From assembly GCA_036567965.1 (NCBI GenBank), contig DATCTN010000007.1, positions 237,009 to 301,008 on the forward strand: a DNA stretch of 64,000 bases, read 5' to 3'. The notes under the pieces were generated by a model. It saw only the letters and a list, made by a program, of their open reading frames with translations. It did no database searches and had not been told where the DNA came from. Shown one piece after another: positions 53,826-63,814 of the stretch. Positions within the stretch are counted from its first letter, which is position 1. Every line of letters starts with the position of its first letter. This DNA comes from Candidatus Kryptoniota bacterium (GTDB lineage: Bacteria; Bacteroidota; Ignavibacteria; Kryptoniales; JAKASW01). The position numbers and the translations under genes were made by a program.

Positions 53826-55070
53826 TTATAAGGCGAGAGCTGCCGGGCTTTCCAGAATCTTCTTAAGACTCTGCATGAACACCGCTGCGAGAGCCCCGTC
53901 TACAACCCTGTGATCGGACGAGAGAGTCATTCGCATTCTCTTTCCAATTTTCAGCTCACCGTTTTCGGCTACCGGTTTTTCGAGTATGCTTCCGACTGCG
54001 AGGATTGCGGCCTCGGGAGGATTTATGATTGCAGTAAAATCATCGACATCGAACATACCGAGATTGCTCACAGTGAAGGTGCTTCCCGAATATTCTTCCG
54101 GTTTCAATTTTCGCTCCCGAGCCCGGACGGCAAGTTCTTTCGCTTCCCTGGAGATTTGCCGCAGACCTTTCTTATCTGCGTCTCGAAGAACCGGAGTGAT
54201 CAAGCCGTCTTCTATCGCCACTGCGATTCCGACGTGCACATCTCCAAACATTCTTATCCTGTCTCCGAGAAAGGTTGCGTTGACGCCGGGGTGCTCCTTC
54301 AGCGCGGCGGCACACGCCTTCACCACAATATCCGTAAAGCTGATCTTATTGTTTTCGTCATAGTGGTTGAGTGATTCGCGGAACGCGATCGCATTCTCCA
54401 TTTTCACTTCGACCGTGAGAAAGAAATGAGGAGCCTGAACATGGCTCTGGCTGAGGCGCTTGGCGATCGCCTCGCGCATCATGGTTAGCGGCACATCCTT
54501 GAAAGTACCGGGCGACACGGTGTCTGCAGGTTTTGAAAAGCCCTCGACATCACGTTTGACAATTCTTCCGGCGGTCCCGCTTCCCTTCAGGCTTTCAAGA
54601 GGAATGCCTTTGTCCTTGGCGAGTCTTTTCGCGAGAGGCGACACTTTCTGCCTGCCGTTGTCTTTCGATGGCTCAGCTACTTGCTGAGCAGGCGGAGCGG
54701 ATGGTATGGATGTCAGCGGAACTGCTGCATGTGCTGCGGCCTCAACGGGCGTCGGCTGTGGAGCAGATGGGGCGTGTGCCGGCTGCTCCGGGCTTTTTGA
54801 AGCGCCGCTGAGAATTGAAGAGACATCTTCGCCCTGGTTTCCAAGGATACCTATAAGCCCGCCGATTGGAACCCTGTCACCTTCTTTGGCAACAACCTTT
54901 AGGAGGATTCCCTCATCGTAGGCTTCCATATCCATGTTCGCCTTGTCTGTCTCGACTTCAGCGAGGACGTCGCCCGGAGCGACCTTGTCGCCTTCTTTTT
55001 TCAACCACTTCAATATTCTGCCCGTGTCCATCGTGTCGCTTAGCTTGGGCATTTGGATTTTGATCGCCAT
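53826..55070 (-). CDS. pdhC: Pyruvate dehydrogenase E2 (dihydrolipoamide acetyltransferase)
   Basis: A 414-residue E2. One lipoyl domain carries the lipoylated Lys in EVETDKANMDMEAYDEG (about residues 40-56). An Ala/Pro-rich linker is followed by a peripheral-subunit-binding domain (VSPLAKRLAKDKGIPLESL), and the catalytic domain ends with SDHRVVDGALAAVF. It transfers the acetyl group from E1 to CoA. It is the last gene of the eight-gene leftward operon, 30 bp after the E1 beta gene. Confidence 0.93.
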   Translation of the reverse strand: MAIKIQMPKLSDTMDTGRILKWLKKEGDKVAPGDVLAEVETDKANMDMEAYDEGILLKVVAKEGDRVPIGGLIGILGNQGEDVSSILSGASKSPEQPAHAPSAPQPTPVEAAAHAAVPLTSIPSAPPAQQVAEPSKDNGRQKVSPLAKRLAKDKGIPLESLKGSGTAGRIVKRDVEGFSKPADTVSPGTFKDVPLTMMREAIAKRLSQSHVQAPHFFLTVEVKMENAIAFRESLNHYDENNKISFTDIVVKACAAALKEHPGVNATFLGDRIRMFGDVHVGIAVAIEDGLITPVLRDADKKGLRQISREAKELAVRARERKLKPEEYSGSTFTVSNLGMFDVDDFTAIINPPEAAILAVGSILEKPVAENGELKIGKRMRMTLSSDHRVVDGALAAVFMQSLKKILESPAALAL

Positions 55071-55100
55071 CGATAAAACCTCTCTTCTCCTGGAAGAATT

Positions 55101-56081
55101 CTACGATTTGTATAGCGCCCGGTTTGCAGCGCTCACGATTTTGTCGACCGTCGGCAAAACATTATGCTCGAGAGTCTTCGAGTAAGGCATGGGGACATCT
55201 TCAGACGCAACAAGTTCGACCGGAGCGTCCAGGTAATCGAATGCCTTCGACGAAACCCTAAACGCAATCTCACTCCCAACACTAGCATACGGCCATGCTT
55301 CGGACGCAACCACACATCGGTTGGTCTTTTTCACGCTTTCGATTATCGTCGCTTCGTCAAGCGGACGGACAGTCATGGGATCGACGACCTCAGCTTGAAT
55401 CCCACTCTTCGCAAGCGTCTCTGCTGCGGATAGAGCCACACCGAGCATTTTGGAATAAGCCACGATGGTTATGTCGTTCCCTGCGCGCTTGATGTCTGCC
55501 TTGCCGAGCGGAATTGTGTATTCTCCCTCGGGAACCTCTCCCTTCATCCCGTACATCACTTCGCTCTCCATGAAGATCACGGGGTTATCATCCCTTATTG
55601 ACGATTTGAGGAGTCCTTTCGCATCCCTGGGGGTTCCGGGCAGCACCACTTTAAGTCCGGGAAAATGCGCATAAATACTTTCAAGCGCCTGAGAATGCGT
55701 GGCGGCAAGCTGGTGCGCGGGACCGTTCGGCCCGCGGATCACCATCGGAACCTTCAACTGTCCGCCTGACATGTGTCGCATCTTAGCGGCATTGTTGATG
55801 ATCTGATCGAAAGCAACGAGGGAAAAATTGAAAGTCATAACTTCAACAACCGGTCTGAGCCCGACCATTGCGGCGCCGACTCCCATTCCGGTGAATCCGT
55901 TTTCCGAGATCGGAGCATCGATCACTCTCCCGGGTCCGAACTTTTGTAGGAGCCCCTGAGTGACTTTGTACGCGCCCTGATATTGCGCCACTTCTTCACC
56001 GACGACAAATACCGAATCGTCGCGCTCCATTTCCTCCGCCAGCGCCTGATTAATTGCTTCTCTGAAAGTTATTTCTGGCAT
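55101..56081 (-). CDS. pdhB: Pyruvate dehydrogenase E1 component, beta subunit
   Basis: A 326-residue transketolase-like E1 beta subunit. It has ITFREAINQALAEEMERD, VFVVGEEVAQYQGAYK, RVIDAPISENGFTGMGVG, AHFPGLKVVLPGTPRDAKGLL and a C-terminal KALEHNV-like tail. It pairs with the alpha subunit encoded 16 bp upstream to decarboxylate pyruvate. Length is normal. Confidence 0.95.
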   Translation of the reverse strand: MPEITFREAINQALAEEMERDDSVFVVGEEVAQYQGAYKVTQGLLQKFGPGRVIDAPISENGFTGMGVGAAMVGLRPVVEVMTFNFSLVAFDQIINNAAKMRHMSGGQLKVPMVIRGPNGPAHQLAATHSQALESIYAHFPGLKVVLPGTPRDAKGLLKSSIRDDNPVIFMESEVMYGMKGEVPEGEYTIPLGKADIKRAGNDITIVAYSKMLGVALSAAETLAKSGIQAEVVDPMTVRPLDEATIIESVKKTNRCVVASEAWPYASVGSEIAFRVSSKAFDYLDAPVELVASEDVPMPYSKTLEHNVLPTVDKIVSAANRALYKS

Positions 56082-56097
56082 TCAGCGGGACTCCCGG

Positions 56098-57099
56098 TTA
56101 AACATAAATGTCGTCGTACATCGATTCGAGCGGCGGCTCAGGACTGTTCTCGGCAAACTCCAGGCATTCCGCTACAATCTTCTTAACGTCGGCATCGACG
56201 TTATCTATTTCGTTTTGCGTCGCAATCTTCTCATCAAACAGGAACTTCTTCATCTGTTCGATGGGGTCACGCCTTTTTTCTTCATCGACTTCCTGCTTGG
56301 TCCTGTAGACCGAATCGGGATCCGACATGGAGTGCCCGCGGTAACGATACGTTCTAATCTCGAGCAAAGTCGGAAGACTTAATTCTCGTGCCTTCTTTGC
56401 AGCTTCTTTCACCGCGTCGTAAACCGCGAAGACGTTCATTCCATCGGCAACCATCCCCTCTATACCGTACGAGCATCCTCGCTTGTACAGTTCCGTCACT
56501 GCTGACGCACGATCTACGGCTGTTCCCATACCGTACAGATTATTTTCCACAATGTAAACCACCGGGAGTTTCCATAGAGCTGCCAAATTGAGCGACTCGT
56601 GAAACGAACCCTGGTTCATGGCTGCATCGCCCATGTATGTGAGACAGATGCGGTCTTCTTTTCTATACTTTATCTTGAAAGCGATTCCCGTTCCCAGAGG
56701 AATTTGTCCGCCGACAATCGCGTGACCTCCAAGCATGTTCTTTCCGACATCGAAGAAATGCATCGAACCGCCTTTGCCTTTGCTCGTGCCGGTATACTTG
56801 CCGAACAGTTCCGCCATCAGCCGCTTCGGGTCTACTCCGCGTGCGATCGCGTGGCCGTGGTCTCTGTAAGCGGTGATCAGGTAGTCGTCTTCACGCGTCG
56901 CAGCAACTGAACCCACAGCGACCGCCTCCTGACCGATGTATAGATGGAGGAATCCGCCGATCTTCTGCATGCTGTACATCTTAGCGGCCGCTTCTTCGAA
57001 TCGCCTGATGAGAAGCATTGTGTGATACATCTCGACGAGTTTATTTCTTCCCAAACTCAAATACTCTTCCATATGCGTTTCAACCTGGTAATCGCTCAT
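56098..57099 (-). CDS. pdhA: Pyruvate dehydrogenase E1 component, alpha subunit
   Basis: A 333-residue thiamine-diphosphate-binding alpha subunit. It has GFLHLYIGQEAVAVG, the TPP motif YMGDAAMNQGSFHESLN with the later VVYIVENNLYGMGT, and YRYRGHSMSDPD with the phosphorylation-loop-like stretch. CGGAGG precedes the ATG. It is followed by E1 beta and E2, so a complete bacterial PDH without its own E3 is encoded here. Confidence 0.95.
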   Translation of the reverse strand: MSDYQVETHMEEYLSLGRNKLVEMYHTMLLIRRFEEAAAKMYSMQKIGGFLHLYIGQEAVAVGSVAATREDDYLITAYRDHGHAIARGVDPKRLMAELFGKYTGTSKGKGGSMHFFDVGKNMLGGHAIVGGQIPLGTGIAFKIKYRKEDRICLTYMGDAAMNQGSFHESLNLAALWKLPVVYIVENNLYGMGTAVDRASAVTELYKRGCSYGIEGMVADGMNVFAVYDAVKEAAKKARELSLPTLLEIRTYRYRGHSMSDPDSVYRTKQEVDEEKRRDPIEQMKKFLFDEKIATQNEIDNVDADVKKIVAECLEFAENSPEPPLESMYDDIYV

Positions 57100-57124
57100 C
57101 TATCTGGTTCCTCCGGTGAAGTAA

Positions 57125-58009
57125 TCAAAATACTATCTGTTCGTCGGCGTGGTATGAACTTCTGACGAGTGGTCCCGACTCGACGAATTTGAATCCCAAA
57201 GCGAGTCCTTCTCTCTTATACATTTCAAATTCTTCAGGCTTGACGTAGCGGTCGATCGGGAGATGCTCCTTCGTAGGCTGCAGATATTGCCCGATCGTGA
57301 GTATGTCAACCTTGGATTTCCTGAGATCATCCATTACTTTCAAAACTTCTTCAGCTCGCTCGCCAATGCCGACCATCATGCCGCTTTTTGTGACGAGACC
57401 TTTCTCCTTGAAGTAAGCAAGAACTTCGAGCGATCTCTCATATTTTGCCTGAGGCCTGACAATTGAGTAGAGCCGCGGCGCGGTTTCGACATTGTGATTG
57501 AGTATATCGGGTGCGGCATCAACGACGAGATCCATCGCTATCTTGTCGCCGCGGAAATCTGGTATGAGAACTTCTACCCGGCACTTGGGGTCGCGCATCC
57601 TGATCTGCCTGATCGTCTCCGCGAAGATGGAGGCACCTCCATCCTTCAGTTCGTCGCGGTTGACCGATGTAATGACAACGTGGCGCAGATTCATGGACAT
57701 GACAGCTTCAGCGACACGACGCGGCTCGTCGGTGTCGAACTCAGTCGGTCGTCCTGTTTTGACCGCGCAGAAACCGCAGCTTCTCGTGCAGACGTCGCCG
57801 AGTATCATGAATGTGGCTGTGCCTCTTCCCCAGCACTCGCCGAGGTTAGGGCACCTGGCTTCTTCACAAACTGTGTGGAGTTGTTTCCTTCTCATCAAAC
57901 CGAGAAGCCGGGCGTAATTGTCGCCATACGGCAGTTTTGCACGAATCCAATCCGGTCTTCGCGGTTGAGGCTTCTTTTCTTCGATCACTTTTTCGCTGAT
58001 GTCGATCAT
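57125..58009 (-). CDS. lipA: Lipoyl synthase
   Basis: A 294-residue radical SAM enzyme that inserts two sulfurs into octanoyl-protein to make lipoyl. The auxiliary cluster motif is [13 protein letters not shown] and the radical-SAM motif is [13 protein letters not shown]. The ending has RSSYHADE, with the conserved Ser ligand near the C-terminus. It is placed between the two E2 genes (7 bp after the upstream one), so lipoylation capacity is made together with the lipoylated subunits. Confidence 0.96.
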   Translation of the reverse strand: MIDISEKVIEEKKPQPRRPDWIRAKLPYGDNYARLLGLMRRKQLHTVCEEARCPNLGECWGRGTATFMILGDVCTRSCGFCAVKTGRPTEFDTDEPRRVAEAVMSMNLRHVVITSVNRDELKDGGASIFAETIRQIRMRDPKCRVEVLIPDFRGDKIAMDLVVDAAPDILNHNVETAPRLYSIVRPQAKYERSLEVLAYFKEKGLVTKSGMMVGIGERAEEVLKVMDDLRKSKVDILTIGQYLQPTKEHLPIDRYVKPEEFEMYKREGLALGFKFVESGPLVRSSYHADEQIVF

Positions 58010-58016
58010 AAATTTT

Positions 58017-59303
58017 CTAAAAGACCTGTTCTGTATCGTAATTCTCGAGATAATTTACCACACGTTCGAGGAATCGTCCACCCAGAGCGCCGTCTACGAG
58101 CCTGTGGTCAAATGACAGCGTCAGGAACCCGGTTTCTCTTATTGCGATGGCGTCGTTGATTACAACCGGCCGCTTCTTGACGGCTCCCACCCCGAGTATC
58201 GCTATGTTCGGCTGGTTAATGACGGGTGTCCCGATAAGATTTCCGAACACTCCGAAATTCGTGATGGAAAAAGTCGAGCCGATCGTGTCGTCGCCGGTTA
58301 GTCTCTTCGTGCGGGCGCGAAGGGCAACATCATAGATACCTCTCGCCAGACCCAGGATATTCTTTTCATCGGCCCCTTTGATAACCGGCACAAGAAGTCC
58401 TGTCGTCTCGATCGCGACCGCAATACCGAGGTTTATGTACTTGTGCGTTACCACATTCGTTCCGTCGATGCTGCTGTTGACCAGTGGATAATCTTTCAGC
58501 GCCTTGACGCACGCAAAAGAAATGAACGGCATGAAAGTGAGCTTGAAACCTTCTTTCTTGTGAAATTCATCCGAATGTTTCGCGATGTAGCCGGAAATCC
58601 GGGTCATGTCAACTTCGCTGACAGCGGACACGTGAACCGACGTGTCGCGGCTTGCAACCATGTGCTCCATGATACGTTGGCGCATGTTGTCCATCGGCAC
58701 CACCTGCTCGCGCGACGTATCATAATTTACCCGTGGTGCGGAGCCGGTTGTCTTTTTAGATTGACTCCTCGACGGGACGTTGCCGGCACTTGCCCTGTTC
58801 TCTATATAGTGCATAAGGTCATGTTTGGTGATTCTGCCGCCGGAACCGGTTCCGCCAATAGCGGTTAGTTCGTCCGATGAAATTCCCTCTGCCTGCGCGA
58901 TGCTTCTCACAAGAGGCGAATAGAACCTGTCTCCGTTCGTCCCTCGCGAAACTGTCGAGACGTCTGTATACGCCACTTCCTCTTTCCGCGCACCTGCGGA
59001 CTCAAGGGCTCTCTCCGTTTTGGGTGTTTCGGAGACCGAATCCTCCGAACGCCTTGTGGAACTCCCGCCCGCGTCAATGTAGGCAATTACCGCTCCGACC
59101 TGTGCGACCTCCTGTTCCTTTACAAGGATCTTGGAGATTATGCCGGCCGCGACCGACGGAATTTCGGTATCGACTTTGTCGGTACTTATTTCAAGAAGGA
59201 TTTCGTCGCGCTCTACCTTGTCGCCCGCTTTCTTGTGCCACTTCACAATCCGCCCTTCGGTGATGCTTTCACCCATCTTCGGCATAAGGACTTCAACTTG
59301 CAT
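58017..59303 (-). CDS. 2-oxoacid dehydrogenase E2 (second complex, branched-chain or oxoglutarate type)
   Basis: A 428-residue E2. The lipoyl domain has [18 protein letters not shown], the subunit-binding domain is [19 protein letters not shown], and the catalytic domain ends with [15 protein letters not shown]. The [10 protein letters not shown] motif and pairing with a fused E1 point to a branched-chain 2-oxoacid (or oxoglutarate-type) complex rather than pyruvate. AGGAGG precedes the ATG. It lies 15 bp after the E1 fusion gene. Confidence 0.9.
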   Translation of the reverse strand: MQVEVLMPKMGESITEGRIVKWHKKAGDKVERDEILLEISTDKVDTEIPSVAAGIISKILVKEQEVAQVGAVIAYIDAGGSSTRRSEDSVSETPKTERALESAGARKEEVAYTDVSTVSRGTNGDRFYSPLVRSIAQAEGISSDELTAIGGTGSGGRITKHDLMHYIENRASAGNVPSRSQSKKTTGSAPRVNYDTSREQVVPMDNMRQRIMEHMVASRDTSVHVSAVSEVDMTRISGYIAKHSDEFHKKEGFKLTFMPFISFACVKALKDYPLVNSSIDGTNVVTHKYINLGIAVAIETTGLLVPVIKGADEKNILGLARGIYDVALRARTKRLTGDDTIGSTFSITNFGVFGNLIGTPVINQPNIAILGVGAVKKRPVVINDAIAIRETGFLTLSFDHRLVDGALGGRFLERVVNYLENYDTEQVF

Positions 59304-59318
59304 TGCACATCCTCCTTC

Positions 59319-61409
59319 TTAGTAAGCCGCCAGTTCTTCCAGGACTTTCATCACCTGCGCCTCACTCGGGAGGACAGCGATTTCGAGAGGCGGGCTGTAG
59401 GGAACCGGAGAATCAAATGCGGTTATTCTTCTGATCGGCGCGTCGAGGTACTCGAACGCCTCTTCAGCAATTATGCTTGTCAGCTCTGCTGCGAATCCGC
59501 TTGTGCGCGTGTCTTCGCTGAGGACCAGAACCTTGTTAGTCTTTCTTACGCTCTGGAGAATTGCTTCCTTGTCGAGCGGAACTATTGTCCTGAGGTCGAT
59601 TACTTCTACTTCAATTCCTTTTTCGGAAAGTTTTTTCGCCGCGTTGAGAGCAAAGTAAACCGGCGCGCCGTATGTTATCACCGAGATGTCTTTCCCTTCG
59701 CGGCGGACGGAGGCTTTACCGAACGGGATCAGATAGTCTTGATCAGGTTCCGGGCTCATCGCGTAACTCTGCCTGTACAATCCTTTGTGTTCAAGAAACA
59801 GAATCGGGTCGGCCATCCGTATCGCGGTCTTCAGTAGACCTTTCGCGTCCTGCGCAGTCGAAGGATAGGCGATATAAATTCCCGGACAATGCGCAAAAAT
59901 GCTCTCGATGCTCTGGCTGTGATAATGTCCCCCGTGAATGTAGCCGCCGACCGGTACGCGTATAACCATCGGGCACGACCACTTATTGTCGGAACGGTAT
60001 CTCATCATCGCAACTTCGTTTCTCAATTGCATCATGGCGGGAAAGATGTAATCGGCAAACTGGATCTCAACTACCGGTTTAAACCCCCGCAGCGACAATC
60101 CGAACGCGGTGCCGATTATGCTTGCCTCCGCGAGCTGCGAATTAAAAACCCTCTCTCTTCCGAACTTCGTGGAGAGTCCTTTCGTCGCAGTGAAGACTCC
60201 TCCCTTTCCATCTTCTACGTCTTCTCCGTAGATGATAGCTCTGGGATTTCGCAGCATCTCCTCGTGAAGCGCGTGGTTCACCGCATCGACCATGACCACC
60301 GGCTTGCCCGCCGGGATGGACTTCTCGAACTCCCACCCGGAGTACGTTTCCTTCGGCGCGTAAACATGAGAAAAAACGGTCGACACTTCCGGAGTCGGGC
60401 GAGATTCTGCCCAATCAGCTGCTTCGTCGACTTTCTTCTTCACATCCTTCTGGATCGATTCGATCTCGGAATGAGTCAGGATCTTCTCTTCGATCAGAAC
60501 ATTTTCCATCACAAGAAGAGGATCCCGCGCGTGATCCTTTTCAATCTCGTCCTTAGGCCTGTACTTCCGGTCGTCGTCAGAAGACGAATGTGAAAGGAGC
60601 CTGACGACATCTGCAACTATCACACTTGGTCCGGATCCGTTCCTTGCGCGCGCTACGGCTTCGCTTGCGACGGCGAAGCTCGCGATGAAATCTGTGCCGT
60701 CAACCTTGTAACGCTGCAGATTCGGGTAACCTTTAACAATTTCGTATACTGATCCTCCGGCCGTCTGCTGCCATTCGGGAACGCTTATTGCATAATGGTT
60801 GTCTTCGATGCAAAAAATGACGGGCAATTTTTCGCGCGACGCCCAGTTCAGCGCTTCAGAAAATTCTCCTTCGCTCGTGGCACCTTCTCCCGATGAGACG
60901 TACACTACCTGGTTTTTTCCGTCTCTAACACAACCCATTGCGGTCCCTACTGCCTGCAGGAATTGAGTCCCGGTCGGACTCGACTGTGTGGGAACATTCA
61001 GAGAATTTTTTCCGTAATGCCCGGGCATCTGGCGGCCGCCGGTCATTACATCCTCCGCGCGGTTGAGCTGTGCGAGCATTATCTCTTCAGCCGTGAACCC
61101 AAGACCGATCGCGAAACCCAATCCACGATAGTACGGGTATGCCCAATCGTATCCCGGTTTGAGATTCATCGCACAGGCGACCTGGATCGCTTCGTGGCCT
61201 GACCCACCGATGTGGAAGAACGCTTTTCCCTGCTTTAATAGCGCGAGCTCTTTTTCGTCGAGCCGGCGCGCCAGAAGCATCAGTTTGTAACCTTCTATGA
61301 GCTTCTCCGGCATTAAGATTTTCTTCCCGGACTCTAGAGTTATTGTATCGTGTCCGTTCGAAATTTGTCCCTGTTTTGCAGCGGATTTCTTAACTGGAGG
61401 CATGTTCAC
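59319..61409 (-). CDS. 2-oxoacid dehydrogenase E1, fused alpha and beta subunits
   Basis: A 696-residue fusion. Residues 25-350 are the E1 alpha part (HIGGSGHEAIQVA, TPP motif SSGEGATSEGEFSEALNWA with FCIEDNHYAIS). Residues 365-696 are the E1 beta part (MVDAVNHALHEEMLRNPRA, GEDVEDGKGGVF, CPGIYIAYPSTAQDAKGLL). The alpha/beta fusion is typical of branched-chain 2-oxoacid dehydrogenase in Bacteroidota and relatives. GGAGAG lies just before ATG 61409. It overlaps lipB by 20 nt. Confidence 0.93.
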   Translation of the reverse strand: MNMPPVKKSAAKQGQISNGHDTITLESGKKILMPEKLIEGYKLMLLARRLDEKELALLKQGKAFFHIGGSGHEAIQVACAMNLKPGYDWAYPYYRGLGFAIGLGFTAEEIMLAQLNRAEDVMTGGRQMPGHYGKNSLNVPTQSSPTGTQFLQAVGTAMGCVRDGKNQVVYVSSGEGATSEGEFSEALNWASREKLPVIFCIEDNHYAISVPEWQQTAGGSVYEIVKGYPNLQRYKVDGTDFIASFAVASEAVARARNGSGPSVIVADVVRLLSHSSSDDDRKYRPKDEIEKDHARDPLLVMENVLIEEKILTHSEIESIQKDVKKKVDEAADWAESRPTPEVSTVFSHVYAPKETYSGWEFEKSIPAGKPVVMVDAVNHALHEEMLRNPRAIIYGEDVEDGKGGVFTATKGLSTKFGRERVFNSQLAEASIIGTAFGLSLRGFKPVVEIQFADYIFPAMMQLRNEVAMMRYRSDNKWSCPMVIRVPVGGYIHGGHYHSQSIESIFAHCPGIYIAYPSTAQDAKGLLKTAIRMADPILFLEHKGLYRQSYAMSPEPDQDYLIPFGKASVRREGKDISVITYGAPVYFALNAAKKLSEKGIEVEVIDLRTIVPLDKEAILQSVRKTNKVLVLSEDTRTSGFAAELTSIIAEEAFEYLDAPIRRITAFDSPVPYSPPLEIAVLPSEAQVMKVLEELAAY

Positions 61410-62100
61410 TCTCCATGTTTATATGAAAATCGTCCATGAATTGGTCCAGGTTCACCGGCGTGATTTCTGTTTGAAAAACCCCGGCAAGCTCCCCGGCGAC
61501 TTTTCTTTTCACATCTGAAATTTCAACTTCTCTTCCGATCAGGTTTGAAAGTGAGGTCACTCCTTTGTGGAAGATCCCGCATGGAATTATTCGCCCGAAG
61601 TACGAGAGGTCTGTATTTACGTTGAACGCGAAGCCGTGCATCGTGACCCACTTGCTGACTTTCACTCCGATCGCGCAAATCTTTTCACTTCCAACCCAGA
61701 CTCCTGTATAGTCGGGTTCACGATGACCTTCTATTCCGTATACGCGTAGTGTTCGGATTACCACTTCCTCAAGGTCGCGAAGATAACGGTGAACGTCGAG
61801 ATAGTGATCGTTCAAATCGAATATCGGATAACAGACCAATTGTCCCGGACCATGATAAGTGATGTCTCCACCGCGATCGATCCTGAAAACACTGACGTTG
61901 TTTTTTTTCAACTCGTCGTCACTTGCGAGGAGATGGTCCTCACCGCCCGATTTTCCGATGGTATAAGTGTGAGGATGCTCTGTGAAAAGTATCGTGTCAG
62001 GAATGTTTCGTGCTACCCGTTCGCGATGAAGAGTCTTCTGCAAATCCCATGCAAAGGAATAATCACTGGTGCTTAAGTCTATTAAAAGCGATTTATTCAA
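61390..62100 (-). CDS. lipB: Octanoyl-[ACP]:protein octanoyltransferase
   Basis: A 236-residue LipB that moves octanoate from ACP to the lipoyl-domain lysine. It has EHPHTYTIGKSGG, RGGDITYHGPGQLVCYPI, the catalytic Cys174 in GRIIPCGI and the paired Lys in KVSKWVTMHGFA. The start is TTG 62098-62100, with GAGAGAA directly upstream. It lies 11 bp after lpdA and overlaps the next gene, so it is within the operon. Confidence 0.93.
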   Translation of the reverse strand: MNKSLLIDLSTSDYSFAWDLQKTLHRERVARNIPDTILFTEHPHTYTIGKSGGEDHLLASDDELKKNNVSVFRIDRGGDITYHGPGQLVCYPIFDLNDHYLDVHRYLRDLEEVVIRTLRVYGIEGHREPDYTGVWVGSEKICAIGVKVSKWVTMHGFAFNVNTDLSYFGRIIPCGIFHKGVTSLSNLIGREVEISDVKRKVAGELAGVFQTEITPVNLDQFMDDFHINMESEHASS

Positions 62101-62111
62101 ATTCTCTCGGC

Positions 62112-63518
62112 TTAAATGTGGATCGGATGACCAAGCGCGTCTTCCGCCGCCTCCATTACAGCTTCAGTCAGAGTCGGATGCGCGTGGACAGTCCTCACAA
62201 TTTCATATGGAGTCGTCTCGAGCTTCTTCGCCACGCCTAATTCAGCGATCATTTCAGTCGCGCCGTATCCGAGGATATGAGCTCCCAACAATTCGCCGTA
62301 TTTTGCGTCGAAAATCAATTTCACGAAACCGACCGACTCATTTGTTGCAATTGCCTTTCCATTAGCTGAGAACGGAAAGCGACCGATCTTAGTTTCATAG
62401 CCCATCTCTTTTGCCTTACTCTCGGTAAGACCGATACTTGCCACTTGCGGCTGACAATACGTGCAGCCGGGAATGCTATTGTAGTCGAGCACTTCAGTCT
62501 CGACGCCGGCAATTCTCTCGACGCAGCGGATGCCTTCCGCCGAAGCGACATGTGCCAGCCACGGCGCCCCAATCACATCACCGATCGCGTAAACACCATT
62601 CACATTTGTCTTGTAAGAAGTCTTGTCGACTTTTATCCATGATTTCTCAACTTGCACTCCAAGTGCCTCGAGACCGAGATTATCAGAGTTTCCCTGTATA
62701 CCGACGGCAACCAATGCGATTTCGGCCTTGAGCTCCTGCGCCCCTTTCTTGTTCGAGATCTTTACAGACACGCCGTTGCCCGAAGCCGCCGCAGATTCAA
62801 CCTTCGTGTCGGTGAGAACTTCGATGCCTTGCTTCTTGAATTCCCTTTCCAGTTGCGCCGTCACTTCAGTATCCTCGACGGGCAAAATATTCGGCATCAT
62901 CTCCACGAGTGTAACTTTAGTACCGAATGCGTTATAGAAATATGCGAACTCCGCACCGATAGCCCCGGCACCTATTATGATCATATCTTTCGGGATTGCC
63001 TCGAGGATCATTGCCTCGGTACTCGTGATCACTTTCTTTCTGTCGATCTTGATCCCCGGCAGTTCACGCGGTCGGGCGCCGGTCGATATTATGATATTCT
63101 TTCCTTCAACTTGTGCCACTTCTTTTCCGAAATTGTCGGTGACGGAAATCTTGTTGGGCGCGATCAATTTACCGTTGCCGCTTATCTTCTCGATCTTATT
63201 TTTCTTGAAAAGAAATTCGACGCCTCTCGACAATCTGTCCGCAGCGTCGCGGCTTCTTTTCACTACCTGCTTGAAGTCCACGCGTAGATTATCGAAGCTC
63301 AGGCCGTATTCTTTCGCGTCCTTGAAGTTCCACATCACTTCCGCGCTCTTGAGGAGCGCTTTGGATGGAATGCATCCCCAGTTGAGACATATACCTCCGA
63401 GCTTGTCGCGCTCGACACAACCGACTTTCATTCCGAGTTGTGCAGCTCTTATAGCTGCAACATATCCTCCGGGTCCGCCGCCAAGAACCACGAGATCGTA
63501 TTTCTTTAATTCGGCCAT
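62112..63518 (-). CDS. lpdA: Dihydrolipoamide dehydrogenase (E3)
   Basis: A 468-residue flavoprotein that reoxidises the lipoyl groups of 2-oxoacid dehydrogenases. It has the FAD motif VVLGGGPGGYVAAIRAAQLG, the redox disulfide GGICLNWGCIPSK, the NAD-binding GAGAIGAEFAYF, and the C-terminal His-Glu pair in HAHPTLTEAVMEAA. GAGGTGATCAA before the ATG is a near-ideal ribosome site. It is the first gene of the operon and the only E3 here, so it probably serves both complexes. Confidence 0.96.
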   Translation of the reverse strand: MAELKKYDLVVLGGGPGGYVAAIRAAQLGMKVGCVERDKLGGICLNWGCIPSKALLKSAEVMWNFKDAKEYGLSFDNLRVDFKQVVKRSRDAADRLSRGVEFLFKKNKIEKISGNGKLIAPNKISVTDNFGKEVAQVEGKNIIISTGARPRELPGIKIDRKKVITSTEAMILEAIPKDMIIIGAGAIGAEFAYFYNAFGTKVTLVEMMPNILPVEDTEVTAQLEREFKKQGIEVLTDTKVESAAASGNGVSVKISNKKGAQELKAEIALVAVGIQGNSDNLGLEALGVQVEKSWIKVDKTSYKTNVNGVYAIGDVIGAPWLAHVASAEGIRCVERIAGVETEVLDYNSIPGCTYCQPQVASIGLTESKAKEMGYETKIGRFPFSANGKAIATNESVGFVKLIFDAKYGELLGAHILGYGATEMIAELGVAKKLETTPYEIVRTVHAHPTLTEAVMEAAEDALGHPIHI

Positions 63519-63814
63519 TTGATCACCTCAACATTTATGAAGAATCCGCTTTTGGCGGATTTCAATTGGTCAGATAACGCTAATCCTGTGCTTTTTGCGC
63601 AGAAATTACCACTCTCTCGTAAACAAAATAACGTGAAATCTCTGTGACTGCACAAAAATATAATTGAAATGTGCCTATTAAATCAAACGAGATGAGTTTA
63701 CCTCCGACATGAACCTTATAAACAGAGTCCGGCACGAAAATCCTTGTTCTGAACTAAAGTTAGAATTCGCTTGTTCTTTTTTTCAAGAAACCAACGCTAA
63801 CGAGGACAGCTCAA
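63519..63814. promoter_or_regulatory. Divergent region between the lpdA operon and the ClC gene
   Basis: 296 bp without a gene, AT-rich in the middle. It must hold promoters for the leftward lpd-to-pdhC operon and the rightward channel gene. I cannot point to clear -35/-10 boxes. Confidence 0.4.
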
